Part shown: positions 45,557-53,474 of the stretch, piece by piece
Numbering within the stretch: position 1 is the stretch's first letter
Layout of the letters: each line of letters begins with the position of its first letter
From: Runella sp.
GTDB taxonomy: Bacteria; Bacteroidota; Bacteroidia; Cytophagales; Spirosomataceae
Length of the DNA stretch: 56,002 nucleotides
Direction of reading: 5' to 3'
NCBI GenBank assembly: GCA_023254175.1
Contig: JALQYJ010000125.1
Location: forward strand, 1 to 56,002
Notes under the pieces: generated by a model
The model's input: only the letters and a program-made list of their open reading frames with translations
The model's database searches: none
Told to the model about the DNA's origin: nothing
Made by a program: the position numbers and the translations under genes

Positions 45557-47156
45557 GAAGATGTCCATGGTGGACAACCCAAAGTGGGGTTTTTGTATTT
45601 TTTTGATAGTATTATGGGGAATCCTCGGTGTTGAGATGAAAGCTCAAACTGTAAAACGGTTGGAGCTTCCAACGATAGGAGCCGGCGAGTCGTATCACAC
45701 GATTTCGCTCGGGCCTCGCGGGGTGATTTTGGTATCTCAAATCGCCAAAAATGCCTTTAATATACAGAAGTTGAATGCTAATTTAGAGCGCGATTGGAGC
45801 CTCAACGGAACTATCGAAGATAACCTCGATTTTATAAAATCATCTTACGATGGCCAATCGGTTTATTTATTGTTTACGCGTAGCCGTACTGATTTTTACC
45901 AAGTTGTAAAAGTAGGTTTGGCGGGATATATGGAGACATTTTATCTGTCGTCGGTCGATAAGTTTCAAATTACCGATTTTCAAACCCTTGGTTATTCGGT
46001 ATTTATGGCAGGAACCGTACGTGATGAACCCATGCTTTTATACACCAACTTGGCCTCAAAACAAAGTAAAGTACTGGCAGGGGTGACTCAGGCAAACACC
46101 GTTATTCAGTCGGTGGATGTGGATACTTTGCACCATTTAGTCAACGTGTGTTATGCCGCTCGTAAGGGCAAAGAAATTAAGATTATTTCCCGAACTTTTG
46201 ACGAATACGGACAAGCAGTAGGGCAGGTGACTATCAGCCCCGAACCCGATTATTCGTTACTGAATGGGCGCTTATTCATGCTCAATGATTCTACTAAGTT
46301 GATGATTGGGACGTATGGCTTTCGCAACATGCAAGGCAACAACAACAGTGCATCGCAAGGGTTGTTTTTGAGTAAAATCGTCTATGATGAAGTCGAATTT
46401 ACGCAGTACCACAGCTTTACGGACTTTAAAAATTTTTTCAATTTTATGTCAGACCGGGAGCAAGAGCGGATGCAACGGAAGATTGAGCGAAAACGAGAAA
46501 ATGGCGATGATGTAAAATTGAATTATCGTCTGTTGGTTCACGACATTATTGAACAGAACGGTAATTTGCTGATTTCGGGCGAAATCTTCTATCCCGAATA
46601 TAAAAATAATAATACGGGGCCTTATGGCACTAGTTCGTGGTGGGGCTCCCCGATGATGTCTTCTTGGGGGTATGGTGGAATGGGGATGTATCCGATGATG
46701 GGTCTCTTAAACCCTTATTATTGGGATCCGTGGTTTGGGGCAAGGAGAATGAATAATGGTCAGATATTCAACGGTTTTGTTTATACCCATGCTATTGTGG
46801 CAGGGTTTACGGCCAAGGGCGATCTGATTTGGGATAACTCGTTGCCATTTGAAAATGTGCGAAGCATGGAACTGAAGGAGAAAATGCGGGTGAAACCTAA
46901 TAATGATCAAACCGTTTCGATGTTTTATAGCAATCGTGGAGCTATCAAAGCAAAAGTGTTTGACCGCGATAAAGTGCTTGAAGACCTTCAGCCGATACCT
47001 ATTATGACGGCTGATTTGGGAGATAAAGTACGTCAAACTTCGACTGATGAGGTGATTTATTGGTATGATAATTTTTATTTGGCGTCAGGTTATCAGCGAA
47101 TTACGGGTGACGACGGCCGCCGAAGTGTGTTTTACTTGAATAAGATTTCGTTTTAA
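45543..47156 (+). CDS. Exported hypothetical protein (537 aa)
   Basis: I do not recognise it. A late leader (about residues 15-35, ending MKAQ) suggests export. The body is made of repeated beta stretches (SYHTISLGPRGVILVSQ, SVYLLFTRSRTDFYQVVKVG, HLVNVCYAARKGKEIKIISR) like a beta-propeller. Residues about 360-400 form a striking Gly/Met/Trp/Tyr-rich loop (WWGSPMMSSWGYGGMGMYP). The start overlaps the EVE stop, so a shorter start is possible but the leader supports this one. The function is unknown. Confidence 0.75.
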   Translation: MKAHKKMSMVDNPKWGFCIFLIVLWGILGVEMKAQTVKRLELPTIGAGESYHTISLGPRGVILVSQIAKNAFNIQKLNANLERDWSLNGTIEDNLDFIKSSYDGQSVYLLFTRSRTDFYQVVKVGLAGYMETFYLSSVDKFQITDFQTLGYSVFMAGTVRDEPMLLYTNLASKQSKVLAGVTQANTVIQSVDVDTLHHLVNVCYAARKGKEIKIISRTFDEYGQAVGQVTISPEPDYSLLNGRLFMLNDSTKLMIGTYGFRNMQGNNNSASQGLFLSKIVYDEVEFTQYHSFTDFKNFFNFMSDREQERMQRKIERKRENGDDVKLNYRLLVHDIIEQNGNLLISGEIFYPEYKNNNTGPYGTSSWWGSPMMSSWGYGGMGMYPMMGLLNPYYWDPWFGARRMNNGQIFNGFVYTHAIVAGFTAKGDLIWDNSLPFENVRSMELKEKMRVKPNNDQTVSMFYSNRGAIKAKVFDRDKVLEDLQPIPIMTADLGDKVRQTSTDEVIYWYDNFYLASGYQRITGDDGRRSVFYLNKISF

Positions 47157-47276
47157 TTTTTTTGGATAAATGACAAAGTAACTCTGCAACGGAATGAAAA
47201 ATTTCGGTTTGCAGAGTTACTTTTGTGTTTGAATCATCCTAAAAAGCCCTTCGTACAATGGGCTGACGACTATTAT

Positions 47277-48158
47277 ATGCAACTTCTGACTCCTCTTCAC
47301 TGGAAAGAATACGAACTGATTGACAGCGGAAATTTTGAAAAACTAGAACGCTTTGGGGCGTATGTGTTGGCACGACCAGAGCCACAGGCTATTTGGGATA
47401 AATCCCTTTCTGATAATGAATGGAAACAAATGGCACAGGCAACTTTTCTGCGTGACAAAGGTTCGCCAGAAAAAGGAGTGTGGAAACTTGCGCCCAATAT
47501 GCCCGAAAAATGGTGGACACAGTACCGCCACGGCGGCTTAAATTTGCGCTTAAAGTGCTCACTTACTTCCTTCAAACACGTTGGAATTTTTCCCGAGCAG
47601 GCAGCCAATTGGGATTATTTAGATACCAAACTGCGCGCGATGAAGGTGGAGCGCCCGACGGTGCTTAATCTGTTTGCTTATACAGGGGCGGCTTCGGTGG
47701 CGGCTCGCCAAGTAGGTGCCGACGTAACGCACGTCGATTCGGTAAAGCCCGTGGTGACCTGGGCGCGCGAGAACATGGAAGGCAGCGAAACGGACAACAT
47801 TCGTTGGATGGTGGAAGATGCCTTTAAGTTTGTGCAACGGGAAGTGCGCCGTGGTAAAAAATACAATGGCCTGATTTTGGACCCACCCGCCTATGGTCGC
47901 GGCCCGTCGGGGGAAAAATGGGTGTTGGAAGAGCAATTGAACGATTTGCTGAAGTCGTGCGCGGAACTGCTCGATAACCAAGATTTTGTTTTTATTTTAA
48001 ATTTATACTCGCTTGGTTTTTCGGCGTTGATGGCCGAAAACTTGGTGCTTGATTGCTTTGGCGAAGTACCTAATACCGAATGTGGAGAATTGTACCTACC
48101 CGACCGTGCTAAGCGGAAACTGCCTTTGGGTATTTTCTATCGTTTTGCAAGTGTGTAA
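47277..48158 (+). CDS. Class I SAM-dependent methyltransferase (RlmI-like)
   Basis: A likely RNA or rRNA cytosine methyltransferase of the RlmI/YccW-related type (293 aa from the ATG at 47277; an in-frame TTG at 47223 is less likely). Motif I is VLNLFAYTGAASVAA, with VTHVDSVKPVV after it, and motif IV LILDPPAYGRGPSG carries the catalytic Pro-Pro. The N-terminal PUA domain of RlmI is absent. The target is not shown by the sequence. Confidence 0.85.
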   Translation: MQLLTPLHWKEYELIDSGNFEKLERFGAYVLARPEPQAIWDKSLSDNEWKQMAQATFLRDKGSPEKGVWKLAPNMPEKWWTQYRHGGLNLRLKCSLTSFKHVGIFPEQAANWDYLDTKLRAMKVERPTVLNLFAYTGAASVAARQVGADVTHVDSVKPVVTWARENMEGSETDNIRWMVEDAFKFVQREVRRGKKYNGLILDPPAYGRGPSGEKWVLEEQLNDLLKSCAELLDNQDFVFILNLYSLGFSALMAENLVLDCFGEVPNTECGELYLPDRAKRKLPLGIFYRFASV

Positions 48159-48188
48159 ATTAAATCTCTCCTTCTCGAAAATTTTCAT

Positions 48189-48219
48189 TTTGAACTTACC
48201 CAAAAGCGTTATATTTTTG
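48189..48219 (+). promoter_or_regulatory. Full promoter of the TonB-dependent receptor gene
   Basis: TTTG (48189-48192), 19 bases, TATTTTTG (48212-48219), an exact consensus match. The start would be near 48226, inside the inverted repeat. Confidence 0.75.
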
Positions 48220-48233
48220 AAGAAATAACGCTT
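48204..48233 (+). repeat. Inverted repeat straddling the receptor promoter
   Basis: AAGCGTTAT (48204-48212), 12 bases, ATAACGCTT (48225-48233). The arms are perfect and flank the -7 element; the ATG follows 10 bases later. It is a candidate operator for a repressor, or an mRNA hairpin. Confidence 0.7.
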
Positions 48234-48243
48234 CTAGTTTTCG

Positions 48244-50790
48244 ATGAAATTCTCGCTATTTCTTTTGGGTTTTGGGGTAGTTAATGGCGTGGCAGCTCAA
48301 ACTACTGATACTACTTCACTTTCTAATCGTGTTTTTAAGCTGGATGAGGTCGTTGTCTCGGCTTCGCGGGTGAAAGAAAGCGTGCTTAGGTCGCCTGTGA
48401 GTGTCGAAAAAGTAACAGGGCAAGATTTTCGTCGCTCGCCCCAGTTGTCTTTTTTTGAGGCGCTCGAAAATAGTAAGGGGGTGCATCTAATTGTGCCAAG
48501 TTTGGGGTTTAAGGTGCTCAATGCGAGGGGATTTGCCAATACAACCAATGTTCGTTTTGCACAACTAATAGATGGTGTTGATAATCAGTCGCCCCACATC
48601 GGCGCTCCCGTTGGTAACGCTTTAGGACCAAACGACCTAGATATTTTGAGCGTAGAGGTGATACCTGGAACGGCCTCGGCTTTGTACGGAATGAATGCAA
48701 TCAATGGGTTAACTAATTTGCAAACTAAAAGTCCTTTTGAATACCAAGGGGGGCAACTGCAACAAAAATTGGGGGTAAATCATATAAAATCGGAAGGTGT
48801 TTCGCCCCAGCTTTTCAACGAAACGAGCATTCGCTTTGCCAAGGCCTGGAACGAACGTTGGGCGTTTAAAGTAAATATGACTTTCACCAAAGGATATGAT
48901 TGGCAAGCCAACGATAAAACTGATATTTCCCCCAAAATCAATGCTTCGGCAGGGCTTTTAGGTAGTGATAACCCCGCCTATGACCCCGTGAGTGGTTATG
49001 GCAACGAATCGTCGAATCGCCGTACCTTGTTGCTGGCAGGTAGAAGTATCGTGGTGGCAAGAACGGGCTACAGAGAAGCCGATGTCGTAGATTACCATTT
49101 CCAAAATCTAAAAGGAGATGCAGGATTCTATTTGCGTCTGACGAAGACAATCGAACTAAATTATACCTACCGTTGGGCGTATTTCAACAATGTGTATCAA
49201 CGCTCGAATCGCTTTCAATTGGCTAATTACCTGCTCCAGCAACATGCGTTTCAACTGAAAGGACGGGCGTTTCAAGTGCGGGCTTACGTGACTTCCGAAA
49301 ACACTGGAAAGTCATACAACTTACGCTCAATAGCCGAGAATATTGACCGTTCGTTTAAATCAGATAATCAGTGGTTTACTGATTTTCAAACACGTTTTGG
49401 TGAGGTGCAAAACCAAGGGCCGTTGGCCGATGCCTTGCGCCAAGCGCGAATGTTTGCCGACGCAGGTCGCCCACAACCACAATCAGATGTTTTTCAACAA
49501 ACGTTAGCTCGTTTGCAAGACATCAACAACTGGGATGTGGGGGCAGCTTTGCGGGTTAAAGCAAATCTGTACCATGCCGAAGGGCAGTGGAATTTGACCC
49601 AAGAATGGCTGTCGAACTGGTACAAAAAAATAGGTATGGAGCTATTGGTAGGGTTTGACCACCGAACGTACGCGATTGTTCCTGATGGAAATTATTTTAT
49701 CAATCCCGTGAGCGATTCTAAGAATTTGACCTATGGCAAAACGGGTGGTTTTCTGCAAGTGACGAAGGAGCTGTTTGGAAAAAAATTGAAACTAGGGGCT
49801 ACCTTGAGGGCCGATAAAGCCGATTATTTTGACCTAAAACTAAACCCTCGTTTCACTGCCGTACATTCTTTGACGGAGTTGCAGCATTTGCGGGCTTCGT
49901 ACCAAAGCGGCTATCGTTTCCCAAGTATTTTTGAAGGGTTTTCCAATATTAATAGTGGAAGAGTAAAAAGAGTAGGCGGTTTGCCCGTAATGTCGCAAGG
50001 AATTTTTGAGAACTCCTATATTAGTACATCCATCGATGCGTTTCAGGCGGCTGTTACGGCGGGGGTCAATAAATTGGGAGCTTCAAAGCAGGATAGCCTG
50101 ATAAAGAGCAATATGAGGCTTTTACAAAAAAACTCTTACACGTATTTGCGGCCTGAGTTTATTCGGTCTTTTGAAATAGGCTATAAAGGGTTGTGGCTAC
50201 AGAGACGGTTGTTTGTAGATGTCGATTTTTACTACAATCGTTACCGCGATTTCATGGCGCAAGTAGAGGCAAATATCCCCAATTTAACCCGTGCCGATTC
50301 GTTGGGTTACATTATGCTTGACCGTATGAAGCAGCAGCGCTACCGATTGTGGACCAACTCGAAAACGATTGTACGCAATTACGGGGCGAGCGTAGGGCTT
50401 CGGTATCGAACGAAAAAGGGGCTTGTGTTGGCAGGGAATGCCTCTTTTACCCAACTCGACCGAAAAGAAGCCAATGACGGTCTGGAAGACGGTTTTAACA
50501 CCCCCAAATGGATGACCAACGTACTAATAAGCCACGACCAGTTATTTAAACGCTGGGGGGCAGGGCTTGGTTACCGTTACCAGAGTCGGTTTTACTATCA
50601 ATCGTTTTTGGTGAATGGTGAGGTCCCAGCCATTCATGTGTTTGACGGTCAGCTGACCTATGCGTTTGCTAACCACAAAACAGACGTAAAGCTAGGAGGA
50701 ACCAATCTTTTCAATCGATATTATTATTCGATTCTAGGCGGGCCACAGGTGGGTGGTTTTTATTATTTGATGTTTACTTTCAGTTTCTAG
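48244..50790 (+). CDS. TonB-dependent outer membrane receptor, no N-terminal regulatory domain
   Basis: The 848-aa protein has a leader ending VAAQ, then LDEVVVSASRVKES, the TonB-box region. The plug includes VHLIVPSLGFKVLNARGFA, LIDGVDNQSPHIGAP and SVEVIPGTASALYGMNAING. The rest is a barrel ending in Phe (YYLMFTFSF). It has no carboxypeptidase-regulatory-like domain and no SusD partner, so it is not a SusC. The ligand could be a siderophore, vitamin or peptide. The tight inverted repeat on its promoter suggests control by a nutrient-responsive repressor. Confidence 0.93.
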   Translation: MKFSLFLLGFGVVNGVAAQTTDTTSLSNRVFKLDEVVVSASRVKESVLRSPVSVEKVTGQDFRRSPQLSFFEALENSKGVHLIVPSLGFKVLNARGFANTTNVRFAQLIDGVDNQSPHIGAPVGNALGPNDLDILSVEVIPGTASALYGMNAINGLTNLQTKSPFEYQGGQLQQKLGVNHIKSEGVSPQLFNETSIRFAKAWNERWAFKVNMTFTKGYDWQANDKTDISPKINASAGLLGSDNPAYDPVSGYGNESSNRRTLLLAGRSIVVARTGYREADVVDYHFQNLKGDAGFYLRLTKTIELNYTYRWAYFNNVYQRSNRFQLANYLLQQHAFQLKGRAFQVRAYVTSENTGKSYNLRSIAENIDRSFKSDNQWFTDFQTRFGEVQNQGPLADALRQARMFADAGRPQPQSDVFQQTLARLQDINNWDVGAALRVKANLYHAEGQWNLTQEWLSNWYKKIGMELLVGFDHRTYAIVPDGNYFINPVSDSKNLTYGKTGGFLQVTKELFGKKLKLGATLRADKADYFDLKLNPRFTAVHSLTELQHLRASYQSGYRFPSIFEGFSNINSGRVKRVGGLPVMSQGIFENSYISTSIDAFQAAVTAGVNKLGASKQDSLIKSNMRLLQKNSYTYLRPEFIRSFEIGYKGLWLQRRLFVDVDFYYNRYRDFMAQVEANIPNLTRADSLGYIMLDRMKQQRYRLWTNSKTIVRNYGASVGLRYRTKKGLVLAGNASFTQLDRKEANDGLEDGFNTPKWMTNVLISHDQLFKRWGAGLGYRYQSRFYYQSFLVNGEVPAIHVFDGQLTYAFANHKTDVKLGGTNLFNRYYYSILGGPQVGGFYYLMFTFSF

Positions 50791-50879
50791 TATTGACAAG
50801 GTTTTGAGAGGAATGATTGGGGGCATTTATTCGTTTTTTGACGTTGATTCTTAATTGCTTTTACTTTTTAATAGGTTTT

Positions 50880-50922
50880 AGGGATTTGACGTACCTTTGT
50901 ACCTATTAAAGGCTAAATCCCT
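50880..50922 (+). promoter_or_regulatory. Promoter region of the COG2509 gene with inverted repeat
   Basis: The -7 box TACCTTTG (50892-50899) lies between arms AGGGATTT (50880-50887) and AAATCCCT (50915-50922). GTAC-CTTT-GTAC (50891-50902) also overlaps the box. The ATG follows at 50928. Confidence 0.5.
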
Positions 50923-50927
50923 TTCAA

Positions 50928-52505
50928 ATGTATCAATCATTTCAACTTATACTGCCACCCGACGTGGCACTCGACGACGCTGCTTTTCAACAACATGTGG
51001 TTCGTCATTTGGGGTTACAACAAGCCGAAACCCTCACAATTCGCAAAGTAAAGCAGTCGATTGACGCCCGCTCGCGGCAGCTAAAAGTCAACGTGTTGGT
51101 AGAGGTGTATGCCGACGAAGCTGCTCCGCCAGCGATTGCCTACCAAAAATGCTACCCCGATGTATCCCAAAAGCCTACCGTGGTGATTGTGGGCTGCGGG
51201 CCTGCGGGAATGTTTGCGGCCTTGCGCCTGATTGAGTTGGGTTACAAACCCATCGTGCTGGAGCGCGGCAAGGACGTGCGAGCGCGTCGGCGTGATTTGG
51301 CGGCGATTAACAAAGAACACATCGTGGACCCCGATTCGAATTATTGCTTTGGCGAAGGTGGAGCAGGGACGTATTCTGATGGTAAATTATACACCCGTTC
51401 CAACAAAAGGGGCGACGTACGACGAATTTTGGAAATCTTGGTGGCGCATGGGGCTACCGAACAAATTTTATACGATGCCCATCCGCACATTGGCACCAAC
51501 AAACTCCCTCCGCTGATTGCCGACATGCGCGAAAGCATTTTGCAAGCGGGAGGAGAAGTGCATTTTAACACCCGAGTGGCCGATTTTATACTTGACAACC
51601 AGTCCGATGCGATGCGCGGCGTCATCACGTCCGAAGGCAAAGAATACGTGGGATTAGGGGTGATTTTGGCGACGGGACACTCAGCTCGCGATGTTTTTGA
51701 ATTGTGTCAACAACGGGGCGTTTACATTGAAAGCAAATCTTTTGCCATAGGGGTGCGGATTGAACACGCTCAAAGTTTGATTGATTCGGTACAGTACCAT
51801 TGTGCCCATAGAGGGCCGTATTTGCCCGCGGCGTCGTACAGTTTGGTGACCCAAACTCGCGTCAATGGCGTACAGCGGGGAGTGTTTTCGTTTTGTATGT
51901 GTCCAGGTGGGTTTATTGTCCCAGCAGCCACAGCGCCAGGTGAGTTGGTGGTGAATGGTATGTCGCCTTCGCGGCGCGACTCTCGTTTTGCCAATTCGGG
52001 CATGGTGGTGAGTATCGAAGAAGCCGATTTAAAACCATTTGCTAAGTTTGGGCCGTTGGCGGGCCTCGAACTTCAAAAGAAAATAGAACAAAAAGCCTGT
52101 GCTATCACGGGGGGGGGCCAAGTAGCACCTGCGCAGCGGGTGCAGGATTTTATCAAACAGCGTACGTCAGGCAGTTTGTTGGAAACTTCCTACCAGCCTG
52201 GGCTACAGTCGCTGGATTTGCGCGAGTATTTGCCGCCGCACATTGCTGAGCCGTTGCGGTTAGGTTTGCAAGATTTTGGAAAAAAAATGAAGGGATACGT
52301 CTCAAACGAGGCACAGCTGATTGGTGCCGAAAGTCGGACGTCGTCGCCTGTGCGCATCCCCCGCGACCGCGAAACGGCAGAACATATTCAAACCAAGCGA
52401 CTCTTCCCTTGTGGCGAAGGCGCGGGCTACGCGGGAGGCATCATGTCAGCGGCCTTAGATGGTACGTTTGTGGCGGAGTGCCTGGTAAAGCTTTATGGGA
52501 AATAG
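50928..52505 (+). CDS. FAD-dependent dehydrogenase of the COG2509 type
   Basis: This is an uncharacterised flavoprotein (525 aa). An N-terminal alpha/beta domain (1-85) precedes the FAD-binding Rossmann motif VVIVGCGPAGMFAALRLIE (about 86-104). GEGGAGTYSDGKLYTR is a family hallmark, and the second FAD motif LFPCGEGAGYAGGIMSAALDG lies near the end. The middle part holds ATGHSARDVFEL. No redox partner is next to it. A run of nine G within the frame lies at 52109-52117. The substrate is unknown. Confidence 0.9.
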   Translation: MYQSFQLILPPDVALDDAAFQQHVVRHLGLQQAETLTIRKVKQSIDARSRQLKVNVLVEVYADEAAPPAIAYQKCYPDVSQKPTVVIVGCGPAGMFAALRLIELGYKPIVLERGKDVRARRRDLAAINKEHIVDPDSNYCFGEGGAGTYSDGKLYTRSNKRGDVRRILEILVAHGATEQILYDAHPHIGTNKLPPLIADMRESILQAGGEVHFNTRVADFILDNQSDAMRGVITSEGKEYVGLGVILATGHSARDVFELCQQRGVYIESKSFAIGVRIEHAQSLIDSVQYHCAHRGPYLPAASYSLVTQTRVNGVQRGVFSFCMCPGGFIVPAATAPGELVVNGMSPSRRDSRFANSGMVVSIEEADLKPFAKFGPLAGLELQKKIEQKACAITGGGQVAPAQRVQDFIKQRTSGSLLETSYQPGLQSLDLREYLPPHIAEPLRLGLQDFGKKMKGYVSNEAQLIGAESRTSSPVRIPRDRETAEHIQTKRLFPCGEGAGYAGGIMSAALDGTFVAECLVKLYGK

Positions 52506-52692
52506 GGAAAGGGTAAGTGTGGAAAATGAGCGAGTGGCAAATTTGCAACCCCGATTGTAGTTGTACGGGTGTTGTGGCTAGTATTTATTTTGAAAATTGT
52601 ACAAGAAAATTACTAGTTTTTTGTAAAAAAAATAATAATAGACGCATAATACCGCTAAATTGCGCTTTCGTAAAAGTATTAGCAAGGTAACG

Positions 52693-53310
52693 ATGCCGTT
52701 TCACGATTTTACATATCACCTCGAACAACAACTGCGGTTGCCACTGCCGGGGCAAGACGCGCATCTTAAAATGGCCTCGGCCAATCGGTTGCGGTTGAAA
52801 GCCCAACCCAATGAGAAAACGCGCCGCTCGGCCGTTTTGATTTTGTTTTATCCTTACCGCGATAAAATCTTTGCCCCCCTCATTCTGCGTCCCAAATACG
52901 ACGGAGTACACGCAGGCCAAATGGCTTTCCCAGGAGGACGTTATGAGAAAACGGACGAAAACTTGATACGTACCGCACTACGCGAGGCTCAAGAAGAAAT
53001 TGGTATCAAAGCCGCCGATGTGCAGGTGCTGGGCAAACTGACGGAATTATTTATCCCTCCCAGCAATTTCTTTGTGCTGCCTGTGGTAGGCAAACTCCCC
53101 TATAAGCCAGACTTTTACCCCGATTCGCGTGAAGTAGAGGCCGTCCTCGAAGTGAGTCTTGACGAGCTACTCGACGAACAGGTGATAGGTTATACTCAGC
53201 TCGAAGTGCGCGGCGTCTCTATCGAAACCCCTTTTTATGATATTCAGGGGCATAAAGTGTGGGGGGCTACGGCTATGATGATAAGCGAGTTGACGACGCT
53301 TATTGGATAA
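52693..53310 (+). CDS. Nudix hydrolase, CoA pyrophosphatase type
   Basis: It is predicted to cut CoA or its derivatives to phosphopantetheine and 3',5'-ADP. The 205-aa protein (ATG 52693; the frame is open to a TTG at 52660) has the CoA-specific segment LILRPKYDGVHAGQMAFPGG followed by the Nudix box with REAQEE. The spacing of the box (one extra residue after GG) is normal for this subfamily. Nearby CoA genes coaX and coaBC are far away. Confidence 0.9.
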   Translation: MPFHDFTYHLEQQLRLPLPGQDAHLKMASANRLRLKAQPNEKTRRSAVLILFYPYRDKIFAPLILRPKYDGVHAGQMAFPGGRYEKTDENLIRTALREAQEEIGIKAADVQVLGKLTELFIPPSNFFVLPVVGKLPYKPDFYPDSREVEAVLEVSLDELLDEQVIGYTQLEVRGVSIETPFYDIQGHKVWGATAMMISELTTLIG

Positions 53311-53368
53311 TCTGCCACTTTTAACAACTTTTAAGACTGACGTTTCGTCGGCTTTCTACCGAATTTGC

Positions 53369-53376
53369 TAATTTTG
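53369..53376 (+). promoter_or_regulatory. Candidate -7 element for the DUF2723 gene
   Basis: TAATTTTG fits TAnnTTTG. A TTTC lies 22 bases upstream as a weak -33. The leader would be about 90 bases long. Confidence 0.35.
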
Positions 53377-53474
53377 GCACGGCTTTCGTGGGAGGATGCC
53401 AAAGTAGTAATTCAATGGTCATTATAACCTATTGATTGTAAACTCAAGACTTTTCACATTTCTACTAATTATTC

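Noticed and set aside
47223-47276. Methyltransferase start at the TTG at 47223
   Set aside because: The ATG at 47277 begins the segment that fits the family N-terminus; the upstream part is probably untranslated.
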